A model generated the notes under the pieces. That model saw only the letters and a list, made by a program, of their open reading frames with translations. It was not told where the DNA came from and searched no databases. Shown here piece after piece: positions 45,301 to 56,552 of a DNA stretch of 64,000 nucleotides (position 1 is its first letter; every line of letters starts with the position of its first letter). The position numbers and the translations under genes are program-made. Source of the stretch: Spinacia oleracea (taxonomy: Eukaryota; Streptophyta; Magnoliopsida; Caryophyllales; Amaranthaceae); NCBI RefSeq assembly GCF_020520425.1, contig NC_079487.1, forward strand, positions 127,246,385 to 127,310,384, given 5' to 3'.

Positions 45301-45700
45301 GTAGTTCTCACCCCGTAGTAATACGTGAGTAATTATGGTCCCCGGTTGATCTCCAGAACTTAAGTAATACGGAGATGCGGGATCGATCTTTCCATCACCT
45401 TCCATGGGTATTCAAGAATTTGTATTCACGCTGGTGAAACTTGAAGGAAGAAGACGGACGAGGATAGAAAAAAATTTGTAGGTTAGGGTTTGCTAGGCTG
45501 CTAGCTCCGATACCATGACAAATTAATTAGGGTAGATTGTTTTCTTGCCTTGTATTTCTCAGTAACGTGCGTTATATAGTACAGCTCTAATCTATGGGCT
45601 TTTAGGTTAAATATATTAAATACAAAATATAACCCTAAGCCCAATTTACAATAAATAAGCCCTAATAGACTTTAATGACGATGAGAATTTTCACCATACA
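42334..45700 (-). mobile_element. Incomplete Copia LTR element
   Basis: A long uninterrupted frame (42334-45405) covers gag (UBN2-type), a CCHC-like knuckle (YTHCKRTGHDNSTCFKLHG), protease (WIIDTGASRHV), GAG-pre-integrase (LWHRRLGHPS) and integrase (HCDLWG...DDFSRAVWVYL...NGTEF...PQQNGRVERKHQ), then a Pro/Ser-rich linker. Reverse transcriptase, RNase H and a second LTR are not seen. A primer-site-like TGGTATCGGAGC (minus strand, about 45504-45515) abuts an LTR that starts near 45516 and ends about 45700. It lies directly 3' of the plus-strand Kunitz gene. Moderately young by the open frame. Confidence 0.85.
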
Positions 45701-45710
45701 ACCGGTTATA

Positions 45711-46903
45711 CACGTCTGTTTGGCAACACTAGCTGAAATTAACCTGAAACTGATAAGGCAACTGAAACTGATAAGGTAGTACCTGAAACTGATAAGGTGC
45801 TGAAACTGATAAGGTAGCTGATTATATTGTCCGTTTGGTAGAACTAATTTTATAAGTAACTGAAATTTGTAGTAGTTTGATTGACATTCTATATATTTTA
45901 ACATCTATAATTATTTTAATTGATGTATTACTCCATAAAAGTTAGTAGTACGAAATAGCTAGCTATTATTCTTAACTATAAATACTTCATGCTTTCAAAG
46001 TTAAAAGATCCAAAATCTTACCACCAAATCAATCACATTGCTTCAAGCACACCAAATATAAACTAGATTAACCCTAAACAAACAAAGTTAACGTTAAACA
46101 AACAAAAATAACGCTAAACCAAGCAAAATTAACACAAAAATAATTACCATCATCAGCAAAAAGGATATACAGGGTGGTCGCTTTCAAACACCATTATTCA
46201 CCAAAATCATACCACCAAATTATTCACACTGCTTGTAGCAGACTAGTAGACCAATGACAAACACAATTAACACAAAAACAACAAAATTAACTCTAAACAA
46301 ACACGATTAACACAATTCTATTTTTTTTTAGTTTTGTAATTGCGTCAATATATGTCCCAGTTTGTAAACAACTAATTGCAACAATTTTCCAGGTTGTAAT
46401 CAACATTTTTTTGTTCTTTTAGTTGCCTCAGTGATCCAAATTTGTAATCAAATAATTGCAATAATTATAGGTTACGATTGAACCCAAAAAACTCCAAAAC
46501 AACATCTAGATTTATAATTAAAAAAAAGATAAGAATCAAAGTAGTAAAATTGACAACAACTCATCATATAATTTACAATCAAAAATCAAATTCAAGGAAA
46601 AACAATAAGAATAAAGAAAAATATAGAGAAGTAGAAGGAATCATCACATACCGAATACGACGTTTTATTATGGGTTTTTATTTTTTGAGGGTGATTCTAT
46701 TATCAATTTTTTTTTTAAAGAAAATAATAATTTCAGGAGCTGAAACTCAAACGTTAATCAGATTAACGTTTCAATATCAGTCACTTTTTCCACCTTATAT
46801 TTTATTTCAGCTACCTGCCAAACACTCCTAATTGTTTAAGGTGACTTATCATATTAGCACCTAATGATTTAAGGTGACTGAAATAGCTTACCAAACAAAC
46901 CCT
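45711..46903. mobile_element. Candidate PIF-type element, 1.2 kb
   Basis: Left: CGTCTGTTTGGCAACACTAG. Right: CTTACCAAACAAACCC, an inverted relative, followed by TTA. Both ends carry AGGTGACT/CTGATAAGGT words, and the left has a tandem CTGAAACTGATAAGGT unit. The middle is A-rich with AACAAACAAA. Tourist-like ends of the GTTTGG type fit, but the left target site is uncertain. Confidence 0.5.
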
Positions 46904-47846
46904 TAAGATACCCAAAGAAAAAAAAAACATTTTTGACCTATATGCTACCTACAATAAGTACGAGCATATAAGCAAAGATATATGGCCAATTGGTTCTTTG
47001 TACTGATTACTGTTTAATTGTGCCTCGATCATAATAAATTAAGAAACAATTGAAGATCGATAAGAGAAAACGTAAAAGGACACAATTGAAAAAATCATCA
47101 TAAGGTGGGCCGGGATTGAGTTAATTGACCATTTAAATATGAGGCAAAAAAATTCAAGGGGGCTTCTCAGGAAAATTAACAACGGGGCTACACGGCAAAG
47201 CTTTCCAAAGTGGCATAGTCAACCAAAGTTAATTTGCAAGGAAGTTAGTCAACAAATTAAATTAACAAGGGGCCTAGACGATAAAAAAAATTTAAGGTTT
47301 AGCCAGCCATTTCAAGTGTATATAATAATGTGCTAGAATTTTAAGTCAGTTTAAATGATTAGAGTGGTTTGACAAGCACCTTAAATAGAATACAAGGTTT
47401 TGAAATCGACTTAAATTGAGACGTTACTTTGACTCCCGTTTCAATTTATATAAAGTCCTTAAATTTTCATGTATTTTACCTTCAATTTATTATTTAAAAC
47501 AATTAATTTACAAATTTCAGTTTCTTAAACCATTAATTCTACCAAATAACTCATCTTATCTGGTACCTTATTAGTGTCAACACATTATCAGTTTTAGCTA
47601 TAATTTAATCTTTTTATTTTCATCTCTATTTCAATTAGTTTTGTCAAAAATAGCTTTCATCAACGATTACACATTGAGGGGGCTAGTTGTTCGTGGAAGA
47701 AATAGACAATTCTAAACAATTACTTCTTGTATAGAGTAACACGTGATCGGTACTCTAAAATGGAGCTAGGTAAAGTAGCTAGCTATTTTAAGACGATGTT
47801 ATAATACGAAGTATTAATAATTCCAGTACGTACGTAAATTAAAATT
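46904..47846. other. Intergenic, nothing recognised
   Basis: AT-rich 3' flank of the Kunitz gene at 47847; no gene or clear element. Confidence 0.5.
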
Positions 47847-48494
47847 TCAAGCTTTCTTGAAGTTAACCAAAAGAGGCATATTATCCGTATTTATACCCAA
47901 CACCCTCGTCCCAATTCTCTGTTGAAAAACACCAACATCCCCACAAAACGGTCTACAAAAGTCACAAACACCAGGACAAAACACAAACTTGTAATCATAC
48001 TTGCCACTTCCAGCCTTCTCTATCTTAAACCAATTACCAAGTGTTTGTACCCCTGGATTTCCAATTGTTCCTCCTGTGCCTACGTACGGCCTTCCCTCCG
48101 CCTCATCGTTGGTAAATTTCCATTGAGTAGATTGCACACATGTGGTGGAGGCGTCGAACACGACGTTGAGGTCAGTGGTAAGAGGGATTGTTTTGTCTTT
48201 TGGGTTAACAGGGTAGAATTTAAGAGGTATCCCTTTCGAGAGTTCGGCTGTATCTTGAGCTACGTAGAGTGGGCATGATTGAGTTGATGAGTTTCTAGAC
48301 GCCAAAGTTAGGCCTCCGCCTAATGGGACTCTGATCACTGGGAGGACGTTGTAGTTGGTGCCGGCTTGAAGAGGGTGGCCATCGATGTCGAGGACGGCCG
48401 TGTTAGCGGCGGTGGTGGTCAGAGGAGATAGACAAAGGAAGAGGAGGACGGTGGCAGTTGAGAGGATTAAGTAAGCCATATTTGTGGACTTCAT
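47847..48494 (-). CDS. Kunitz inhibitor, miraculin-like, six cysteines
   Basis: A secreted Kunitz inhibitor. The frame opens at 48494 (MKSTNMAYLILST). The second Met at 48479 matches the start of the paralogs (MTHFILSTS, MTYSIILST), and the first lies only about 35 bp from the TATA box, so 48479 is the likelier start (210 residues). The signal peptide is followed by VLDIDGHPL...TNYNVLP, CPLYVAQDTAELSKGIPLKF, TCVQSTQWKF and FCPGVCDFCRPFCGD, six cysteines in all. The loop has Lys in ELSKGI where relatives have ELSNG or EVSNG, a possible basic P1 residue. The C-terminus PLLVNFKKA is typical of the cluster. Confidence 0.94.
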   Translation of the reverse strand: MKSTNMAYLILSTATVLLFLCLSPLTTTAANTAVLDIDGHPLQAGTNYNVLPVIRVPLGGGLTLASRNSSTQSCPLYVAQDTAELSKGIPLKFYPVNPKDKTIPLTTDLNVVFDASTTCVQSTQWKFTNDEAEGRPYVGTGGTIGNPGVQTLGNWFKIEKAGSGKYDYKFVFCPGVCDFCRPFCGDVGVFQQRIGTRVLGINTDNMPLLVNFKKA

Positions 48495-48527
48495 TAAGAG
48501 ATATATGAATATATGGATGGAAGAAAC

Positions 48528-48536
48528 TATTTATAG
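48528..48536 (-). promoter_or_regulatory. TATA box of the Kunitz gene at 47847
   Basis: CTATAAATA on the minus strand, about 35 bp from the first ATG and about 50 bp from the conserved second ATG. Confidence 0.7.
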
Positions 48537-48625
48537 ACTGCATGCATGTTCATGTGTAACGTGTATACGTACCTGAATATAGGTGACGTACTAGTTGAGC
48601 TATACAATATGAAGACTACATATTA

Positions 48626-48643
48626 TTGTCATCCAAACCGGAC
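48626..48643. promoter_or_regulatory. Conserved Kunitz upstream motif (copy 4)
   Basis: TTGTCATCCAAACCGGAC, about 150 bp upstream of the Kunitz start at 48479, matching 17138, 26040 and 41020. Confidence 0.45.
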
Positions 48644-48665
48644 CATTGTCGGCATTGTATGTTTA

Positions 48666-49187
48666 ATTGCATCGTATGTAAATGCATTTTTTGTAATGTA
48701 CGGCATTCACACGTACTTGTAATAACTAATAAGTAATCAAATTTGTAATGAGTATACCTAAAGATTAAAATAAAATGGAAAACGATCTTTTTTAGTTGAC
48801 TACTTAGCTTTGACAAAATTATTTACCAAAATTGTCATTTTCAAATTCTAATTCCTAAACTAGCTAAGAATTTTAACTGTGTTTTAAAATTTATTAAACG
48901 GCTTTGGTTTGGGTGCTTTTTACGTAAATATGGAAAAAGATTAATACTTTTTATATTCCGTAATAGGAATATATGTATGGATCGGAGTATCATTTTTTGC
49001 TCCCTGTACTATTTTGTTTAGATTTTTTTTTTTTTTATAATATACCATATAGATCCGGAAATTGAGAAGGACGTTTATTTGTGTTAAATAATTCAGCATT
49101 GACTATTCTAGATTTCTAGGATAAGATCTTTACGGCTACGTAACAAAACGTCCCACCGTATGTACAATCTTACTCCGTAGGGAGTAA
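48666..49187. repeat. 0.52 kb direct repeat, left copy
   Basis: 522 bp nearly identical to 56553-57073 (about five substitutions and one T-run length change). It ends exactly at the A that precedes the Helitron-like terminus CTAG at 49188. It includes upstream DNA of the Kunitz gene at 47847. Confidence 0.93.
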
Positions 49188-50529
49188 CTAGTATAGTACC
49201 CGTGCGATGCACGGTTTATAATCTAAAAATAAATTTATATGAAACCTAGTAGATTATAGATGTTCTCCAAGTTAAAAATATGATGGATAATTTGTTATTG
49301 CTCATGCGACGTCGTCTTATTTATTGGTTTAATTGAAACAAATAAGCTGGGTACATAGATAAAATTATTTCCATTCTCATTCACCACTTGTGTCAAGAAT
49401 AAAGGTATCGCTTCCACCCTTCACTTCGATAGTAAAACCCACTTAATATACACATGTTCCCCCATCAACCTCATTACCAGATCATTTAACACGTACCTAC
49501 ACCATTTACTTTATTCATTTAGAGATGACTTTAAGGCAAGGTGAGACCTGCCCACCCGTACCCGCCTTCAATTCTCATCCTCATCCACGCCGTTCACGAT
49601 AGGTTTGATACCCACCCCTCTCAATCCTCGTTTTGATAGATACAAAATAAAATGCATTCACTTCATCACCCTCCATGTATCCACATCCCCCTCAAACTCA
49701 ACCCTAGACTCAACATTTTTTTTTTTTGGCAAAGGAGCTTTGAATTTTAAAACTTTAATCTAGAGTCTTTTGACAATTCGTTTGTTTAATTAGAATAATT
49801 AAGTAAACAAAACATTATAATATGCACTCTTAAGTTAGTACGGAGTAGTATTTTTTTCTATATTATTCATAATCAATTATATGTATGATTAGCGGCGCAG
49901 GCGAGTCCACTAGTGCAAAAACGCTCATTTGCGTCGGTACAATTGCCTCGCTCATTCAAATGAGCGACGCAAAAATACACATTTTGATTTGTAAATATGC
50001 TTTGCGTCGGTGATTTACTAATCTGTGACGCAAATGGACCTATACAAGTTAATTTAATTATTTACGTCGGTGATTAGTAAATCAGCGACGCAGTTTACTC
50101 TTAAATTGCGTCACACGCGTATAATTGAACGACGCAAGTGACCCTTTTATATTTTTTCATTTATTTTCTCGCATAGATCCAGGTCGAACAAACTTTTCGC
50201 CTCCTCTCCTTCTCTCTCCTCCTCCTTTCGAAATCTCCATTGCCGGAACTCCAACACCTCCCATCTCACCTTCAAAAATTCAGAGTCAACCTTATCCATT
50301 CGAAGTCTTCTCTCACCAAGCCGCCCCTTTCTATTTAATCTGAAAATTCGAGCTCTGCGAAAATGGGAAGAGGGGCGAAACCCTAGGTTTCGGCGCGGGG
50401 AGAAAGGTGACATCCTGAAGCAGAAAGGCTTAGTTTTTTAAGGCTGTGAAACACACCACACTACTGGATCACGAATTGTTGGTGTTGGAGCTCTAGTTTA
50501 ACTCGCCGCCCGTACTTGGCTACCTTGAT

Positions 50530-52537
50530 TGTAACACCCCCGATTTACTAACTATAAATAAATAAGAAATATAAAAGACTTTATAAAAATTGCGGAAGCT
50601 TACACCTAAATCGGAGGTATCACCACCACACTTGACCACCTTGTCAAGTGCTAAGGCTTTCAAGACTTAAACTATTACAACTCAATTACTAGGTGGTCTA
50701 TTTACAACTGAAAAGTGTAAAACTGTCATAAAAGACTAAACAATAACACTTGAGCTCCTTCATCTTGAACTGCGATCTTTCACGATCAGTCTGCTCCAAT
50801 TAATCTTGACTGCTCACCATAGAGGACAAATTCCAAAAGGATCGTCGCAGGGCGACCATAAGAAAAAGACATGGCCGCAAACACACATAGCAAATAAACA
50901 CACACGTCAGCAAAAAGCTGAGTAATCACCTGTAATATACAAAAACATACTAATGTAGAATATATAATAAAGCTCATATAAATAATGTAGTATGAAACTA
51001 CATTCAAATACGATCCCAAAGATAAAACTAACTCCATACTCTATGGAAACTATAAATCTTTACTTCATATGAACCTCAAATATATTGATATGATCTTTTC
51101 CTCTAGTAAACATACTAAAACCAATAGGTGCCATATTTGCTCTTTGTTCTATACCTAGCCTTGGACATGGGTAATTCGAATAATAAACCAACAAGTATAA
51201 AAACTTGAAACTCTCAATAGCTACTAAAAAGACTCTCTGAGTCAAGGCCACTTTTGGACCAAATCCCACTTTGAGGATATTAAGAAAATAATAAAGATTG
51301 TATCTTGCTCCTCTACTAATGGTTATCATCTCCTTACCAACATGCCAAGGACCAAGGTTTATAACATTGAGCCTCAAACCAAGAATATGATAATTCAACT
51401 TTTCCTCATGATTACATAATGTGATCAAAATCAACCTTATTGTTAAAATATACAAAAGAGTATTTCTCAATAATAGCACCATGATCCCAAAATCATATAC
51501 GAATTGAAGTAACTCATTCTATAATATCTCACTCCTCCACTGCAAACAAAACTAATTCCCAAAAAATAATATTTGATCAATTCCAACAATTTATTTTGAC
51601 TAAACCCAATATAAATAATCTAAGTCTATCACTAACCATAATAACAATAACACACCTACATCGCCATACTTGCATTCAACTACTAAACTAAAAAAAAAGC
51701 ATATATACCAACAATTCGTATGGTACTCTTCTACAGCATCAAATCTATGAACATACAAAAATAAGTCATATACTTTGCACACCAAAAATCGAAATAAACA
51801 ATATGATAACATATAATTAAGGAATAGATACGAACATCTTCAAAAAAACTAGCTAAGTGCGCGTGATTACAACTAATAATATACAAGAACAATTAGAAGG
51901 GACTAAGTGTGATTACACATAATAATTAATAAATATGAATAACTCAATAGACTAGGCCTGTGTGATTACCTTTCCGGATAACAATACCAAATAGTAAAAT
52001 TCAAGCGAACGAGTAACATAATCAGGTACGACGTGCGGCTTATGCTCAATGATAATATGACGCGCATGATTGTGTGGTGATTCATTAGAGTTTGATAAAG
52101 AAAATTAAATACATGACCTGAGTAATCATGTGTGAGCTAGATCATGTGCTGCAAAAGGAAGATTTGATGATTTGTGAAGAAGATGAAGAAAGGAAATAGT
52201 GAAAACTCACGCACAAACCTAAGGAAAAATAACAATGACGGCTAATCACTACTTTATTAGAAATAGTTAGGGTTTAAACTGTATTTATATTTTTTCGTAT
52301 ATAAGGGTCCTATTAAAGACAAAAAAAAGTTTTATAACTTAATAAAAATAGAAATGCATCATTTAGTTTAGAAATGCATCATTTAGTTTAGAAAAGCTCA
52401 CTTAAAAAATAAATATAACCTCATTCTAGATATAAACATATTTTATAAAATCATAAAATATTAGGGTATTACAATCTACCCTCCTTAAAAGAAGTTTCGT
52501 CCCGAAACGTCAAGTTAGAAAAATACAGGGTATTACA
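50530..52537. mobile_element. Solo LTR, 2.0 kb, inside the CACTA element
   Basis: Starts TGTAACACCCCCGATTT and ends CAGGGTATTACA, with 5 bp target duplication TTGAT (50525-50529 and 52538-52542). A TTCGTCCCGAAAC motif near the right end and the length suggest a Ty3/Gypsy chromovirus-type LTR. No internal coding region is present, so it is a solo LTR. It is younger than the CACTA element it sits in. It interrupts what looks like an exon whose donor follows at TGCTCAG|GTATAT (52542-52554). Confidence 0.8.
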
Positions 52538-52901
52538 TTGATGCTCAGGTATATTCTATGTCCTATCTTGATTTCCATGTTTAATTAATTTCCTCTGAAT
52601 TTTTTTAATATGAATTTGGGGTTTAGTTATGTTGGTTAGTTTGTGAATTCAAGTATTTTTTTTCAATTTTTTATATGAGTTTTGTTGTGCGCCTGTGCAT
52701 TTGATGATAAATTAAGTGATTGATTTGAATTTGATGATAAATTAAGTGTTGAATATCCAGAGCATATAATGAAATAGTTTCTCGTTGTGTGGATTGGATA
52801 AAATAAAAATTCATGCTGAAAATTTGTTTGGTAATCTTTGATAGCTTTGCTCTTTTGAATGTCTGGTTATCTTGGGGAAATTCTGAACTATGTATATGCA
52901 G

Positions 52902-53216
52902 GCAGTCATTTACTACACACCTGCTTCAGCTAATGACATCTTGGGCCGTTGTTTGTGATTTTTGGTATCTAGAGCCCCAAACAATAAAACCTGGAGAGAC
53001 TCCCATCGAATTTGCCGAGAGGTGAATGAATATTTCTCTCTCTGGTACATTTTTATATACATGTTATGTTGGATACCGGATCAATTTGTTGCCTATTGTA
53101 TCTATTTCTTTTTGCAGGGTCAGAGACATGATCTCTCATAGAGCAGGCCTGAAAAAGGTTCCTTGGGATGGCTACCTGAAGAGCTTACGCCCTAGCCCTA
53201 GGTTCACAGAGAGCAA
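52902..53216 (+). pseudogene. Captured GPAT9-like exons
   Basis: Two exons with GT-AG borders: 52902-53021 (after ATGCAG) and 53118-53216 (after TTTGCAG). Their codons give LMTSWAVVCDFWYLEPQTIK, then PGETPIEFAER and VRDMISHRAGLKKVPWDGYL, then KSLRPSPRFTES. This matches the C-terminal region of plant glycerol-3-phosphate acyltransferase 9, an ER enzyme starting glycerolipid synthesis. The acyltransferase catalytic motifs lie further N-terminal and are absent, so this piece cannot be a working enzyme. The frame is unbroken across both exons, which suggests recent capture. Family assignment is from memory of the conserved C-terminus. Confidence 0.8.
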
Positions 53217-53224
53217 GTAAGCCA

Positions 53225-53245
53225 CCCCCCCCCCCCCCCCCCCCC
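53225..53245 (+). repeat. Poly-C run of 21
   Basis: An unbroken run of C just after the captured exon's donor site. It could form G-quadruplex or i-motif structure; the exact length may be a sequencing artefact. Confidence 0.85.
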
Positions 53246-54764
53246 GCCAATTATATCTACGGCGCGCGTCATTGGACTTAATTTGCCTAATCGTTTACTT
53301 GAGTGTACTTCTATGTGTTCTACTGTAACATTGGCCTACTTTTTGAAATAAGTAAGACTTTTTCAATTGTTTTCCATGTCCAAATCTTAGTAATATGAGT
53401 TCTTTTGATGGTTAGCTTTCAACTATTCTTTTTAATTGGTTTACTAGTAGAATTTGGATGGGTTTTTCTTTGGAAAGTTAGGGTCTGAGTTTGTTTGTTC
53501 AGCGTTCCTATGGGGCTTTGTTGTAGTTTGCAGTAGCTCTTTCATATATTGATGTTGCCTGTAATAAAGAATGGAAGAAGCATATACAATACTAATGGAA
53601 GGCTTTTTATGCTGTGAATATGTGCTCTTTGCAGATGTTAACTGTTTTGTTGTAATTCGAGTCCTTGTGATTTCTTGTTTCTTTATGATAAGCTTTCTTC
53701 TTAATTCCTGATGTTGCTCTAACTTTTTTCTTTCAAATTTTTTATTTACAGCTTGATAGCTATGATATCGGAAGAGGGAAAGAGAACTAAAAGTATACCT
53801 GATACTCTGATGGCATCGCTAGTAAAATATTGTTAGTGTAATATGCAAGATTGTTAGTTAATTTGTATAATTTTTCTAATAATACCCTGTAGCATTTCCC
53901 ATTAAATAATGTCAAAGGCTAATACGTGAAATAGGATTTGATAACTTGAGAGGTTAGAGGTATTGAAGGATACTTCCCAAACTGTATGTATCATGTTTCC
54001 TTTGATGCAGCTTCAACAGATATTTTCTAGATCTATATACCTCTTTCTTACGCAAGTCATGGAAGTAGAATGCTCCGGAATGTTCCCTTTTATTGATATC
54101 ATTTTATTTTAATTTTTGTAGACTATTTTATTGTTGAAATTGAATGTTAATTTGTATATTGTTAGTGTGAGGGAAAATATAACTAAGACTTTCACATTTT
54201 GTTTATTTTAATCTACATATATAGTGCAGATTAAATAAATAAATTGTGGAGGTCTTTTTTTTAAAAAAAAAACAAAAAGTCATTTAGCTAATGTGCGAGG
54301 CAAATGACTTTTCAGCATGGCACCAAAAACGTCATTTGCGTCGCACATTTAGCTAATGTGCGACGCAAATGACTTTTCAACATGGCGCAAGAAAAGTCAT
54401 TTGCGTCGCACATTTGCTTAATGTGCGACGCAAATGACCCTCATTTGCGTCGCACATATGTGCGATGCAAATGACTTTTAGTCATTTGCGTCGAGAGCTT
54501 TTGCCACGCGCAATGTGCGACGCAAATGCACTTAAATGTGCGATGCAAATGAGCCTTTTTCCACTAGTGGTCCAATCTAAAATCCATCATCGCCCTGTCA
54601 CTCCATAACACATACATTTTTAAACCTCGTCACCCACCAAACTTTCCTCTATCCCCGTCCCTTAGGAAGGATGCACATGGGGATCCACAAAAAAACTTGA
54701 TCCACAGGCAATCTGACACCCCTATATTTGATAAATAATCCACTTTTGGACAGCACATCTATAC

Positions 54765-55070
54765 CCCCCTTACAATTCTCATCCCTATCCCCTCCATCCA
54801 CGACAGTAATGATACTCACTCCTCCCAATCCCCGTTTCGAGAGGTACAAAAAAAATGTATCCCCTCTTCATAGCCCCTCCCCATGTTTCCACACCCGCCT
54901 CAAACCCACATCTAGACTCAATTCTTTTGTTGGTAAGACAATTTTGAAATTTAAAACTCTATTAATTCTAGAGTGTTTGGCAATTCGTTTGTATGATTAG
55001 AATAATTAAGTAAATGGACAAAACATTATAATATTTTAGTTATTAGTAACATTTTTTAAATATTCATAAT
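54765..55070. repeat. Diverged direct copy of 49553-49880
   Basis: Shared order of words: ATTCTCATCC, ATACTCACTCC (left copy ATACCCACCCC), TCAATCC/CCAATCC, TTGGCAATTCGTTTGT and TTAGAATAATTAAGTAAA. It flanks the CACTA-type element on the right. Confidence 0.7.
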
Positions 55071-55273
55071 CAACGTGGTAGCACTTTTAGTAAGTGTCAG
55101 CTATACATATTATATTTGGTAGAAAGTAATAAACCATTTGATATTACGTTTCTCAACCCTATATTTAGGAATTTGCATACTATTTGCGTCAGGTCGATTA
55201 TAGGACTGTGTTGTTGTAATTTCTTTTTTAAGTTTAATTATATTAAACCGTGCATCGCACGGGTACTATACTC

Positions 55274-56552
55274 GTATTATACTAAAAGAGAGTAAATCAA
55301 TGTGTTGATATGATAACAAATGTCACTCATTGACGAATCAATGAGTGATATTTTTCATCACAACATTGATTTCCTCTATGTTAGTTCGTAGAATATATAG
55401 ATAGATTACAATATATTAGTCAAAATTTCAATCAAAATACCCTTAAGACTTCAATAATATGAGTGAATAATTATTATTCGTCATAAAAAAGTAATTTTTA
55501 GAATGCCGGTGGCCGTGGACGCTATTGTAAATCTTGCATCGCAAAGGTGGGAGATGAAGTATGGATGATTTTTTATTTTGTACCCGACCTCTCGAGACGC
55601 GGATTGGGAGGGGTGGGTAGGCGTTAAGTGATCAAATAATGAGGTAAATAAGTACTTAGTGGTATGACTACCGAAGGAATGGTGAATGAGATAACTTAAT
55701 GTTTGACAGGGGTGAAAATAATTTGTCCATGTACCATTATTTGTTTTAATATTTTTTAATAAATAAGACACTGATAGGGCAATAATAATTTATCCGTCAT
55801 TATTTTAATTAGGAGAATATCTATAAGCACTATTTTAATGATAATTATCTACCAGATTTTCATATAAATTTATATTTAGATTATAAGCCGTGAATTGCAC
55901 GGATACTATACTACACAGTACAAAGCACGAATAATAATTATCGTTAAACGTAGTGTTAGGATCTTCAACCGTTAAGGCATAGGAGCTTGGGAGAGAGTAG
56001 AGATACAATTTATTATTGTGCTTGATAATGATTATAAACGATTAACAATAGTTTTATTTTTGTATGGAAATTTACATAGATTTCATGGTAGTGAGCAGTG
56101 GGAGTTTGCAGAATTGCAATAACTCAATAAGGGATGAGGGAGGAGAGAAAAGAGACGGTAAAAATTTACCCAGTTAAACAAAAAAGTGAATAAATAAATT
56201 GAGTAATTTTATGATGTGGACTAATGGTATTAAGTTGTACACAGTGGGATAAAAGAGTGGGATAGAGAATCGAACACGTAAAGTATTTGATGTTTTTATT
56301 TTTTTAAGTTAAATTATTTATATTAAAGGAGATGACCATCAATGAATGAAATTTGTCATCACCACATTGATTTTCTTATCTTTTTGTATAATATATAGAT
56401 TATAAGATAATCAAATAAAATAACGACACTTGTCATCACTATGTAATCAGATTTGTACATAGTTTGAGGAAAAAATAACATATAAGAATGTTTAAAAATG
56501 TAAATCTTGATAAGTTATATTTTTACGGTATATTTTTAGGATGTTTAAGTAA
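55274..56552. other. Helitron-like scraps, no gene
   Basis: Another stem-loop, CCGTGAATTGCACGG (55888-55902), is followed by ATACTATACTA. AATCAATGTTGTGATG-type words occur head to head at about 55295-55375 and again near 56330. TATATAGAT near 55396 and 56392 could be Helitron 5' ends (TCTATATA) on the minus strand. The pieces are too decayed to delimit. Confidence 0.4.

Larger units (their letters stand above)
49908..54569. mobile_element. CACTA-type element with captured host exons
   Basis: Starts CACTAGTGCAAAAACGCTC and ends AGCCTTTTTCCACTAGTG, with target duplication GTC (49905-49907 and 54570-54572). 4662 bp. The right subterminal region (54280-54545) is a dense array of direct and inverted CATTTGCGTCGCACAT units; the left has fewer. 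The interior holds a leader-like, CT-rich segment (50160-50530), a solo LTR (50530-52537) and two spliceable exons from a GPAT9-like gene (52902-53216). No transposase was recognised, so it is non-autonomous and of the gene-capturing kind. Confidence 0.9.
49188..55273. mobile_element. Helitron-like block with outward stem-loop ends
   Basis: At the left, minus strand, CCGTGCATCGCACGG (49200-49214) forms a stem-loop followed by GTACTATACTAG and then T: a Helitron-like 3' terminus (stem-loop, CTAG, T). At the right, plus strand, the same stem-loop (55248-55262) is followed by GTACTATACTCG. The two ends face outward, so the block may be two Helitron copies tail to tail or an element with TIRs. 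Internal segments 49553-49880 and 54765-55070 are diverged direct repeats. No Rep/helicase was seen. A CACTA-type element (49908-54569) fills most of it. Confidence 0.45.

Noticed and set aside
42334-45405. The 1023-residue frame as a domesticated host gene
   Set aside because: It has ordinary Copia gag-protease-integrase order next to an LTR and primer-like site; nothing shows host use.
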